Origin: an uncultured Methanocorpusculum sp.
GTDB lineage: Archaea > Halobacteriota > Methanomicrobia > Methanomicrobiales > Methanocorpusculaceae
Length of the DNA: 64,000 bases
NCBI RefSeq assembly: GCF_963667985.1
Contig: NZ_OY764081.1
Location: 1,585,599 to 1,649,598, forward strand
Reading direction: 5' to 3'
Positions 15,255-22,951 of this stretch are shown here, piece by piece. Position 1 is the first letter of the stretch, and each line of letters starts with the position of its first letter. Below the pieces are notes generated by a model that worked only from the letters and a program-made list of their open reading frames with translations, searched no databases and had not been told where the DNA came from. Both the position numbers and the translations under genes were made by a program.

Positions 15255-15896
15255 ATGGCTACCAAAAAAAGTAAGAAAACAGCTGAGCCGGAAGCTGCTC
15301 CCAAGCTCTTTTATATCTTCTACAATCAGGAGAGATGGGACAACTGGCTCAAGACGCTCGAAACCGCCGACTGGGAAGGGGACGAGGACTCGGATGAAAT
15401 GCCTGAAGGATTCAGAATTCTGGACGGATTTTCGGATGACATTACGCTTGCCGTAATCAAAATCATCCGTCTCTTCCAGAACGGCAGAATACCGCTTGAA
15501 GAGGCAAGAACAAAGCTCCGCAGTGTCGAAGAGATCGTCATGGGCGAAGTCATGGGCGAGGAACTTGCCGAGATCGTCGGATCGATGCAGGTCTCCCTTG
15601 TCGTCCTGTTTGCCGCCGGACAGAAATACCTTGAAGAGACGTATCCCCCGGTTGAAGAGATCAAAAATCTCGTCAAAGAAGGACGCAAAGTCGTCGCAAA
15701 AGATCCCGAAAAGGCTCTTGAGATCGCCTCGTCGATCGGGTCCGCCGTCATCAACGGAGCTTCCTGCTGCGGCAAATACGTAAAAGACACCGATGAGCCG
15801 ACCCTCTTTGATGAGTGGCTCGTCGAGGTCGAACGTATCGCCGACGCCATGAAATCTCTCAAAGACTTTGACGAGGAAGCCGGAGAAAGCTCGTGA
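15255..15896 (+). CDS. DUF2150-like archaeal conserved protein
   Basis: The 213-residue, acidic, mostly helical protein begins after a lysine-rich leader with LFYIFYNQERWDNWLKTLE. This and FSDDITLAVIKIIRLFQNG resemble the DUF2150 family of methanogens (recognition is moderate). No catalytic motif is apparent. Its stop overlaps the next gene's GTG start, so the two are probably co-translated. Confidence 0.6.
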   Translation: MATKKSKKTAEPEAAPKLFYIFYNQERWDNWLKTLETADWEGDEDSDEMPEGFRILDGFSDDITLAVIKIIRLFQNGRIPLEEARTKLRSVEEIVMGEVMGEELAEIVGSMQVSLVVLFAAGQKYLEETYPPVEEIKNLVKEGRKVVAKDPEKALEIASSIGSAVINGASCCGKYVKDTDEPTLFDEWLVEVERIADAMKSLKDFDEEAGESS

Positions 15897-16345
15897 TCGC
15901 GAGTAGGGCCCGGTTTCGCTACATCAAAAAACTTCAGCGTGCGGCAGGCCACCGTCTGCCCGAAGGCGCCTTTCATCCGGCAAATCTGGAAGCGATTACC
16001 GGATCAATGAATATCGATAGCCTGGACCCGGGAACGCGGGACCAGGTCCTCCGTTTTTTTAAGGATTTTCTGGAATGCAAATGCCGCGACTCACCCCTTT
16101 GCGGCTGCCCGGAACGAAAATTCGTCATCACGATCCTGGAACTTCGGGAGATGGGGCTGAACCACAAGGAGATCCACCGTCACCTGATAGACGAGTACGG
16201 GATCGATCTTTTCCCGGCCGATATCCTGAGTTTCCTCGAAGAGTCCGTCCACCTTCTTGAAGCCATCAGAAGTGTCGCGGACCTCGCCGGAGAAAACGAA
16301 CTCATGAACCTCTCCGACGAGCATATCCGAAATATTTCACGCTGA
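15893..16345 (+). CDS. Cysteine-motif protein, DUF5814-like
   Basis: The start is GTG 15893, overlapping the upstream stop. The 150-residue product contains CKCRDSPLCGCPERKF, a cluster of four cysteines that could bind a metal, followed by a helical region (MGLNHKEIHRHLIDEYGIDL). This resembles a module (DUF5814) that I recall at the C-terminus of some archaeal superfamily-2 helicases; here it stands alone. Recognition is tentative. Confidence 0.5.
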   Translation: MIASRARFRYIKKLQRAAGHRLPEGAFHPANLEAITGSMNIDSLDPGTRDQVLRFFKDFLECKCRDSPLCGCPERKFVITILELREMGLNHKEIHRHLIDEYGIDLFPADILSFLEESVHLLEAIRSVADLAGENELMNLSDEHIRNISR

Positions 16346-16429
16346 TCTCACGTTTTGAATACGTATCTTTATGAAGGGCCTGTTCCCAAAACCCAACTCT
16401 TTTTGTCTCACACACCAAACTAGAATATC

Positions 16430-16933
16430 ATGTTACTGGAGAAGAACGACTACTCCCAACAGATCGAGTATCTGTATCATAAATCCCTGGTCCTGGAAAC
16501 TCCGTCCGATATGGATCCGGTCCTGTACTTTTATTTTATCGACACGATCGCCCACCTGGATTATACCCTCTCACTGCTTTGCTTCAGCTCCGACTCTATA
16601 AAATGCACCATGACCGCGGAGTATCTGCGTACCCGCGTGGATACCGCAAAACAGGGAGATTATGCCCTTTTCCCCACATTCATGGTCTGGCTGAGAGACA
16701 ACCACAAAGAACAGTTCGAAGAGACACCCATTCTCTGGCAGCTCATCTATGACCCGGACGAGGTCTCCGCATACCTTGGATTCAGGATCGTTCTTGATCC
16801 AAACTCGAAAATACCCCTTCCGCCCCAGTTCTTCCATGACATGGCCGATGATCTTTTCGGCATGAAATTCCTCAGAAGCATCTACCCGGAGGGACCAATT
16901 GGAAAACTCTTCGCAGAATTCAAAAGGAAATAA
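16430..16933 (+). CDS. Conserved hypothetical protein
   Basis: The 167-residue protein starts MLLEKNDYSQQIEYLYHKSL and looks like a compact helical cytosolic protein with many aromatic residues. I recognise no domain or motif. It is followed four bases later by the M20 deacylase gene, so it probably shares its transcript. Confidence 0.6.
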   Translation: MLLEKNDYSQQIEYLYHKSLVLETPSDMDPVLYFYFIDTIAHLDYTLSLLCFSSDSIKCTMTAEYLRTRVDTAKQGDYALFPTFMVWLRDNHKEQFEETPILWQLIYDPDEVSAYLGFRIVLDPNSKIPLPPQFFHDMADDLFGMKFLRSIYPEGPIGKLFAEFKRK

Positions 16934-16936
16934 CCT

Positions 16937-18124
16937 ATGAATGCAGCAAAGCTCTGCTCAGATCTGATACAGATACGTAGCGACAATCCGCCCGGCGACA
17001 CGAGCGAGGTTGCCGAATATATTTTATCCGTAATGGAAGGGATCGGCATCCCCGGAACGATCACATCCGGCCCGGATGGTCATGACAATGTCATCTCAAA
17101 GGACCAGACCGGCCGCCTCCTTCTCACCGGACACATCGATGTGGTCCCGGCACTGAACGAGGGCTGGAAGTATGCACCGTATTCCGGGAAGATCGACGAT
17201 ACCTATGTGCACGGACGCGGGGCGACCGACATGAAAGGCGGATGTGCCGCGGTTTTGTCGGCGGTTGCCAGAGCAAAGGATGCGGGCGATGAACTGCCGG
17301 TCTCTCTTGCCTTCGTCTGTGACGAGGAAGGGGGAGGCAGATACGGCACCCGGTATCTGCTGGAGAAAAATCTCATCCACCCGTGTGATGTTTTGATCGC
17401 CGAACCGACGCCTGCCTATGCCCCGGCGGTCGGACAAAAAGGCGTCTGCAGATTCGATGTGGATTTTATCGGAACCCCCGGCCATTCGTCGCTGTATCCG
17501 ATCCTCGGCGAGAGTGCCGTGATCCAGGCGATGGATTTCCTCTACTGGATGGGAGAACTGCACAAACGCGTGTATCCGCAGACAGAGGAGATGGAAAAAC
17601 TCATCGAGCATTCGACCAAGATCGCCGGAGAGGGAACGACGACGGACTTCGGCCCGGTGTTTCGGCAGATCATGTATAATCCGGGCATCATTTCCGGCGG
17701 GGAACGGGTCAATATCGTCGCCCAGAAATGTTCTCTCATGATGGACATGCGGCTCCCGTGGGGATGCGACTGTGATGAGATCTTAGATGAGATCTGCAGT
17801 CATATCCCGAAATCGGCCGTCCTCACCCCCCGAACCAAAGCGAACGCTTCGCTGACGGCGAGCGACTCGTTCCTTGTGCAGAAAACCTGCGAAGCCATCA
17901 GCGAGGTGTACGGGATCACCTCGCGGCCCATGGTCCAGTGGGCCGCATCCGACGCCCGGGCGCTTCGTCTGGCGGGTTTCCGTGCTCTCGAATACGGACC
18001 CGGCGACCTTAGCACCATGCACGGCCTGAATGAAAAGGTCTCTATCGACCAGCTGAACAAATGCGAAGAGATCTACTATAGACTCATCCAGAACTACACA
18101 AATACACAACAGGAGATATCATAA
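16937..18124 (+). CDS. M20-family deacylase (ArgE/DapE type)
   Basis: The 395-residue protein is a zinc-dependent amidohydrolase of the ArgE/DapE/ACY1 group. Metal and catalytic motifs are present: TGHIDVVPA (His, and Asp two residues later), GRGATDMKGG (bridging Asp), and CDEEGGG (catalytic Glu and metal-binding Glu). The dimerisation domain is in the middle (FDVDFIGTPGHSS), and the C-terminal motif TMHGLNEKVS supplies the last His ligand. The substrate could be succinyl-diaminopimelate or N-acetylornithine. Neither pathway is encoded nearby, so the choice is open. The stop overlaps the RaSEA start (TAATG). Confidence 0.85.
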   Translation: MNAAKLCSDLIQIRSDNPPGDTSEVAEYILSVMEGIGIPGTITSGPDGHDNVISKDQTGRLLLTGHIDVVPALNEGWKYAPYSGKIDDTYVHGRGATDMKGGCAAVLSAVARAKDAGDELPVSLAFVCDEEGGGRYGTRYLLEKNLIHPCDVLIAEPTPAYAPAVGQKGVCRFDVDFIGTPGHSSLYPILGESAVIQAMDFLYWMGELHKRVYPQTEEMEKLIEHSTKIAGEGTTTDFGPVFRQIMYNPGIISGGERVNIVAQKCSLMMDMRLPWGCDCDEILDEICSHIPKSAVLTPRTKANASLTASDSFLVQKTCEAISEVYGITSRPMVQWAASDARALRLAGFRALEYGPGDLSTMHGLNEKVSIDQLNKCEEIYYRLIQNYTNTQQEIS

Positions 18125-19098
18125 TGACAGACCCACGAAAACCGCTCGCTTCCTGGAAAGGGCAGGACAGATACTTCGGCGAAGTCCTTTCGTCTCTGAC
18201 CGGGATCTTTCTTTCCGGCGGCTGTTCCTGGAACAGATGCAGGATGTGCGGATATAAAAACGACCGCGACACCTGCTCGAAGGATGAACTGATCGATCAC
18301 ATGAAAGGGCAGATCCTCTGGATGCAGGAAAATTACTCGCCCGATGAATACCAGCTTGGAAAGATCTTCACCTCGGGAAGCGTCTTCGACCCGAACGAAG
18401 TTCCTCTCGAGGTACTTGATGCGTTCGGGGAGTTCTTTGCAGGAAAACCGCTGATCGCCGAGTCGAGATCCGAGTATGTAACGGAAGATGCCCTCTCCCG
18501 CCTGCTGAAAAGCCTCGACAAAGGTCAGGCCCATCCGCTGACGGTCGCGATAGGTCTTGAAACGACGAACGACGCCATTCGGGAAAAGTCGATCGATAAA
18601 GGAAACACCTTTGAAGATTTCATCAAAACTGCCGAGACGGCGCATAATGCAGGTGTCGGTGTCAAGGCATATCTGATGATGAAGCCGCTCTTTTTAACGG
18701 AAAAAGAGGCGATGGAGGATATGGAAAAATCCATCCGCGAGGTCGCACCCTACGCAGACATGATCTCGATGAACCTCTGCACGATCCAGGGCAGAACGGA
18801 GCAGGAACATTACTGGCAGAAGGGAGGTTTCCGGCCGCCGTATCTCTGGTCTGCGGTGAAAGTTCTCCGGGAAGCTGACGTCCCGGTCGCATGCGATCCG
18901 GTCGGCGGCGGATTCAAACGGGGCCCTCACAACTGCGGGACCTGCGATAAAGAGATCGTTGCCGCGATCAACGAGTATTCGCTTACGGCTGACAAGAGTG
19001 TTCTGGACGACGTCTGGGAGATTCCCTGCGCATGCAAAAAAGAGTGGGAGTATGTTCTTGCGAACGAACGTTCGTGGAACATGCCCCTCACGCAGTAA
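18124..19098 (+). CDS. Archaeosine biosynthesis radical SAM protein RaSEA
   Basis: The 324-residue protein carries GCSWNRCRMCGY near residues 34-45, a radical-SAM cysteine motif of C-x4-C-x2-C form. GLETTNDAIREKSIDKG and a C-terminal cysteine-rich part (NCGTCDKE, PCACKKEW) follow. These match RaSEA, which acts with the lysine transferase ArcS to convert preQ0-Lys into archaeosine at tRNA position 15. ArcS is not in the window. The gene overlaps the M20 deacylase stop and has a good ribosome-binding site (AGGAGAT). A T-rich run follows the stop. Confidence 0.8.
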   Translation: MTDPRKPLASWKGQDRYFGEVLSSLTGIFLSGGCSWNRCRMCGYKNDRDTCSKDELIDHMKGQILWMQENYSPDEYQLGKIFTSGSVFDPNEVPLEVLDAFGEFFAGKPLIAESRSEYVTEDALSRLLKSLDKGQAHPLTVAIGLETTNDAIREKSIDKGNTFEDFIKTAETAHNAGVGVKAYLMMKPLFLTEKEAMEDMEKSIREVAPYADMISMNLCTIQGRTEQEHYWQKGGFRPPYLWSAVKVLREADVPVACDPVGGGFKRGPHNCGTCDKEIVAAINEYSLTADKSVLDDVWEIPCACKKEWEYVLANERSWNMPLTQ

Positions 19099-19116
19099 TT
19101 TTTTTTCTTTTTTTAT
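19099..19116 (+). terminator. Poly-T terminator after RaSEA gene
   Basis: Directly after the stop come two T runs (TTTTTTTTCTTTTTTTA), the usual archaeal termination signal. A short tandem repeat, TTTATAGGAC twice, overlaps its end. Confidence 0.55.
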
Positions 19117-19188
19117 AGGACTTTATAGGACTTACGCGGTGTTATCCTCAATCCAATTCGGAAAGAGAATGACCGGGTATGGATACTA

Positions 19189-19344
19189 GAGATAAAAACA
19201 ACCGCGAATCTCCGCGAATCCTCGCGAATCCTCGCGAATCGCATTTTTCTTGCACCGCCGTGCTCTGCTCCGGCTAATCGCCTACGCAGGAATCGCACGC
19301 CGGCTGGAAAAATGCTATTGGAAAAACCGGCGTGCCGGTTTTTC
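19189..19344 (-). repeat. Structured repeat R2, copy 3 (inverted)
   Basis: On the minus strand it has the hairpin AAAAACCGGC-AC-GCCGGTTTTT, the GCATTTTTC arm, the 39-nt nested stem-loop with a GATTA loop (19260-19298), and CGCGAAT repeats ending in CGCGGTTG. The terminal hairpin differs from copies 1 and 4 (CCGGC/GCCGG instead of CCCGC/GCGGG) by paired changes, so base pairing is kept. It faces copy 4 across a 49-bp spacer. Confidence 0.8.
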
Positions 19345-19393
19345 TCTCCGTAAACTTCTCATTTGATGTAAGCGAAAAAGAATGAATCAACAG

Positions 19394-19574
19394 AAAAACC
19401 CGCACGCGGGTTTTTCCTCAGCATTTTTCAAGAGAGGGTGCGATTCCTGCGTAGGCGATCAGCCGGAGCAGAGCACCCGAACGTAAGGAAAATGCGATTC
19501 GCGTTAATTCACGGAAATTCGCGGTTGGTTTTTCTCTTGTTCCCACATGAATAACATACACGAAATCGAAGTAC
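19394..19574 (+). repeat. Structured repeat R2, copy 4
   Basis: It has the hairpin AAAAACCCGC-AC-GCGGGTTTTT (19394-19415), the nested 39-nt stem-loop with GATCA loop (19438-19476), ATTCGCGG repeats, CGCGGTTGGTTTTTCTCTTG, and the border motif TACACGAAATCGAAGTAC (19557-19574). That border motif is identical to the one ending the R1 arms. Copies 3 and 4 fill the convergent gap between RaSEA and the methionine aminopeptidase gene. Confidence 0.8.
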
Positions 19575-19661
19575 ATCTCAAAGGACTTCTGTTGTTTTTT
19601 CGGTTGAGATCATACCGCGTAACTCCCACATATAAAAAAAAGGTGGAGATATTCTTCTTTT

Positions 19662-20537
19662 TTATCTCGTTGTTACCAGAGCGCCGTCTGCGGTCACGAT
19701 GACCGTGTGTTCAAACTGAGAAACAAAACAGTCGGGAACATCCGATAAGCTGTGATACACGAAGAGATTTCCCTGACGAAGAAGGGTCGGCAAAGCGAGT
19801 TCCGCCTTTGGAACATTCAGCCAGCGGCGGGAGAATGGGAGACCGTGCATCTCTTCCGCCTTTTTCATAATTTTTCTGCCGGCGGGTGATCTGACCGGCG
19901 CATCGCCGACGACCTGATAGATCTCGGCTCTTCCGGCTTCATGAACCAGGCCTGAACCTGTCGATGCGAACGGTTCGATCGCAATGACCATGTCTTCTCT
20001 GAGAACAGCACTGCCGAATCTTCCCGTGTTCGGGATCGAGAGGCCGTGGTGAAGACTATAGCGCGCAAGTGCGTGGCCCGTTAAGTTGATGATCGGTTTG
20101 TAGCCAAATGACGTGATGGTTTCTTCGACGACCGCGCCGATCTCGCTGACGACGACCTCCGGCGCAACGACATTGATCGCGGCGTCGAGAGCAGCGCGTG
20201 ATGCCTCGCATAAGGAGGCGTGATCGCCGAGATCCACGGTGACGGCGGTGTCTGCGATGTATCCGTCGATGTGCGTTCCAATATCCAGTTTTATCAGATC
20301 CCCTTCGGCAAATACCCGCTCCTCGTCCGGGGATGCCGTATCGTGAGCCGCACAGTTGTTCAAAGAGATATTGGGAGGGAAGGAGGGTGATACGCCTGCC
20401 GCGGATATTTCATCCAGAACCATGTCGAAGATATCGGCCATGCTGACACCCGGTTTTATTTCGGCGGCGCATTTATGCAGGACGTTTTTTGCGATTCGTC
20501 CCGCTTCTATGTAGGTATCCAGTTCGTTATCGTTCAT
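19662..20537 (-). CDS. map: Type II methionine aminopeptidase
   Basis: The enzyme removes the N-terminal methionine from new proteins. The 291-residue protein has the M24 fold, with metal ligands in KLDIGTHIDGYIADTAVTV (two Asp), LTGHALARYSLHHG (His), and the Glu in VIAIEPFASTGSG and FEHTVIV. The insertion between the last two motifs, including GLPFSRRW, is typical of type II enzymes of archaea and eukaryotes. It lies 4 bp downstream of a second M24 peptidase gene on the same strand. Confidence 0.95.
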   Translation of the reverse strand: MNDNELDTYIEAGRIAKNVLHKCAAEIKPGVSMADIFDMVLDEISAAGVSPSFPPNISLNNCAAHDTASPDEERVFAEGDLIKLDIGTHIDGYIADTAVTVDLGDHASLCEASRAALDAAINVVAPEVVVSEIGAVVEETITSFGYKPIINLTGHALARYSLHHGLSIPNTGRFGSAVLREDMVIAIEPFASTGSGLVHEAGRAEIYQVVGDAPVRSPAGRKIMKKAEEMHGLPFSRRWLNVPKAELALPTLLRQGNLFVYHSLSDVPDCFVSQFEHTVIVTADGALVTTR

Positions 20538-20541
20538 AATT

Positions 20542-21675
20542 CTATACTACTAATTTTTCTTCAAAGCACGTAAAGCTGTCAAATCCATCACTTGTTACAA
20601 CACCCATATCCTCGAGCCGGACCCCGCCGATTCCCTGGTAATAAAGGCCCGGTTCCAGCGTGATGACCTGCCCAACTTTCAGTTCGTCGCCGGACGGGGA
20701 AAGGGACGGCGCTTCGTGGATCTCGAGTCCGACGCCATGCCCAAGACTGTGCGTAAATCCCGAGGATCCGGCCGTTTCGTAACCCTGTGCCTTGAAATAC
20801 CCCACGACCGCAGTGTAAACCGCGGCCCCGGTGATTCCGGGACGGATCATGGATACGGCCAGTTCTTTGGCTTTCTGGACGGCATCATACATCCGGATTA
20901 TCTCGTCAGAGGGGGCTCCTTTGGATATGGTCCGTGTCATATCGGCAAAGTATCCGGTTATCTCGCTTCGGGGAAAGACGTCCATGACGATCGGTTGGTT
21001 TGCATACAGCGGACCTGTTCCCCGCGCATGGGGCATGGAGGATGCTTCCCCGCAGGAGATGATCGTGTCGATATCTTCGCAGCTGAAGGGCCGAAGCGCG
21101 AAGTGGATGATGTCGCGAATCCTTTCCGACGTAAGGGGAGCGTCTTCGAGCATCAGAATGCCTCTGTTGTCCGGCTCGGATTTTCTGATAGCATCGACGG
21201 TGGCGCGGACGGCGATCTCGTTCATCTTCTGGACATAGCGGATATTCGTGATCTCGTCAGCGGATTTTATGCTCCGGATTTTTGCGATCGTGCCGGAATC
21301 TATGATGACTTCGGCGACTTCTGAGAGCGTATGGGCGAAACCGACCGGCATCGAGGGGGGGATCAACAGGCGCGAACCTGCAAAATTTTTGATCATATGG
21401 GCCGTCGCCAGATCGGGATCATGGTATTCCTTCAGGAGTTCCGGAAGACCTGCCGAGATGCGTGTCACTATGCTACATGTTGACTCGTAGCGCGCACGCG
21501 TTTCTTCCATCGAAGAGACGATCAGGGTCGCAACTCCCTCTTTGGAAAATACGTAAATATATGGATCAGATGCGAGAAAACCCGAAGCATAGCGCATATC
21601 CGCATTTTCGGAACTGTCGTAGGCAACATATGCATCGCATGAATGTTTTTCCAATTCATCCAAAAGCTGCTTCAT
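20542..21675 (-). CDS. Xaa-Pro dipeptidase/aminopeptidase (M24B)
   Basis: The 377-residue protein has an N-terminal creatinase-like domain (about residues 1-125) and an M24 catalytic domain. Metal-binding motifs are PIVMDVFPRSEITGYFADMT (two Asp), HSLGHGVGLEIHE (His), ITLEPGLYYQG (Glu) and GGVRLEDMGVV (Glu). It would cleave Xaa-Pro bonds in peptide turnover. It is the first gene of a two-gene unit with the methionine aminopeptidase. Confidence 0.9.
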   Translation of the reverse strand: MKQLLDELEKHSCDAYVAYDSSENADMRYASGFLASDPYIYVFSKEGVATLIVSSMEETRARYESTCSIVTRISAGLPELLKEYHDPDLATAHMIKNFAGSRLLIPPSMPVGFAHTLSEVAEVIIDSGTIAKIRSIKSADEITNIRYVQKMNEIAVRATVDAIRKSEPDNRGILMLEDAPLTSERIRDIIHFALRPFSCEDIDTIISCGEASSMPHARGTGPLYANQPIVMDVFPRSEITGYFADMTRTISKGAPSDEIIRMYDAVQKAKELAVSMIRPGITGAAVYTAVVGYFKAQGYETAGSSGFTHSLGHGVGLEIHEAPSLSPSGDELKVGQVITLEPGLYYQGIGGVRLEDMGVVTSDGFDSFTCFEEKLVV

Positions 21676-21738
21676 CTTCTCAATATTAGCGCTACAAAGA
21701 GATGTAGTTTTTATCTTTAGGCAACCGATGTACTTACG

Positions 21739-22095
21739 ATGGATGACACTGAGCGGACTCAGTTTAAGGGAAAGTTTACGGTTCTCGTAATCATCTTAAA
21801 CATTCTGATATTCGCAATTGCCGCGGCAATTATAGTATTCTTTATCGTTCCAGACACGATCTGGCTTAGAATACCGATTGTACTCATCTGCATCGTAATT
21901 TCCATTATCAGTCTTGCAGTATTTATTCCCAAATACCGCGCCACCAAAGCCTGGCTCGACATTCACGGTACAACCAAAGAAGAACGTCTTGCCCAGATGC
22001 AGAAAGAACAGGACGAATATCGTGCTAAAATCCGCGCAGAACTTGAAGAGGAGATGCGCGAAGAGGAAGAATCCAAGAAAAAAGTGGAGGAATAA
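21739..22095 (+). CDS. Small membrane protein with coiled-coil tail
   Basis: The 118-residue protein has two transmembrane helices (VLVIILNILIFAIAAAIIVF and IPIVLICIVISIISLAVFI). A charged helical tail of about 50 residues rich in Glu, Lys and Gln follows (EERLAQMQKEQDEYRAKI). The tail is probably cytoplasmic. I recognise no family. It overlaps the next gene, a winged-helix protein, by TAATG, which hints at a membrane-linked regulator pair. Confidence 0.65.
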   Translation: MDDTERTQFKGKFTVLVIILNILIFAIAAAIIVFFIVPDTIWLRIPIVLICIVISIISLAVFIPKYRATKAWLDIHGTTKEERLAQMQKEQDEYRAKIRAELEEEMREEEESKKKVEE

Positions 22096-22382
22096 TGCTC
22101 AGCAAAATTACTGGAGAAGTAGAATTACTCGAACGCCACCTGTCCGTCATGTGTGTTGTTGCACGTCAGGGTCCGATCGGCATTATGAAACTGACTGAAG
22201 AACTCGGCCAGCCGCAGCACAGAATTCGCTATTCTTTGCGGATTTTAGAGCAAATGCAGTATATCAAAGCAACACCGTCGGGCGCCGTTGCCACGCCGAA
22301 GGCCTTTGAGATGTTGGCAAACTTTGATCAGGATTTGGAAAAACTCATCACGCGTCTGGCTTCTTTACACCAGGAAAAGTGA
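22095..22382 (+). CDS. Winged-helix transcriptional regulator
   Basis: The 95-residue protein has an HTH core: SVMCVVARQGPIGIMKLTEE then QPQHRIRYSLRILEQMQYIK, with the wing SGAVATPKAFEML. It resembles small archaeal ArsR/MarR-like regulators. There are no metal-binding cysteines. It is translationally coupled to the upstream membrane protein. The target is unknown. Confidence 0.75.
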   Translation: MLSKITGEVELLERHLSVMCVVARQGPIGIMKLTEELGQPQHRIRYSLRILEQMQYIKATPSGAVATPKAFEMLANFDQDLEKLITRLASLHQEK

Positions 22383-22441
22383 CACCAAAATCATAATCTT
22401 TAATACAATGACCCGCCCATGTAATTAGGTAACACAACTGT

Positions 22442-22514
22442 GCCGCCATAACTCAGTTGGTAGAGTGGCTGGCTGTTAACCAGCATGTCACAGGTTCGAG
22501 TCCTGTTGGCGGCG
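22442..22514 (+). tRNA. tRNA-Asn (GTT)
   Basis: The acceptor stem GCCGCCA pairs with TGGCGGC, with discriminator G. The anticodon arm is GCTGG-CTGTTAA-CCAGC, giving anticodon GTT. The T arm is ACAGG-TTCGAGT-CCTGT. No CCA is encoded and no intron is seen. TTTAATAC about 40 bp upstream is a plausible TATA box. Confidence 0.95.
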
Positions 22515-22688
22515 TTTCTTTTTGTTTTTTTGTGTATTTTTTTCAAAACATATACGCTGCACTTTCAGCGGATAAACAAACACCTTTATCTATCAGCATA
22601 CCAAATATCATATGTTCTTCTGCAAGGGAACAAATTTTGAGGGCGCGTGGTTTCATACCACAAACCCGTTTTACGTACTTCTCTCTGC

Positions 22689-22760
22689 GGGCCTGTAGCT
22701 TAGTGGTGGAGCGCCCGGCTCATAACCGGGTGGTCGTGGGTTCGAACCCCTCCGGGCCCA
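22689..22760 (+). tRNA. tRNA with CAT anticodon (elongator Met or Ile2)
   Basis: The acceptor stem GGGCCTG pairs with CGGGCCC, with discriminator A. The anticodon arm is CCCGG-CTCATAA-CCGGG, anticodon CAT. The T arm contains GGTTCGAACCCC. The first pair is G-C, unlike the A-U of archaeal initiator tRNAs. Whether it is elongator Met or the Ile2 isoacceptor (C34 modified to agmatidine) cannot be settled by eye. The gaps around the two tRNAs (22383-22951) hold no other supported gene. Confidence 0.9.
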
Positions 22761-22951
22761 TTAACTTTACAAACTATAATCAGAATCAATTAATCATTTT
22801 CAGATACCAGGGGCATTTTTCTGACCCCCATTTCTTAATATTACGAATTTTTAGACATCCATGTCAGATATTTTCCTTCGGTAAAATGGCAAACATTTCG
22901 CTAAAATCGAAAGTGAAATTTATATCGTGACAGAGCAATGTTCAGATAGCT

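Noticed and set aside
22689-22760. Initiator tRNA-Met
   Set aside because: The acceptor stem starts with G-C instead of A-U, so it is not an initiator.
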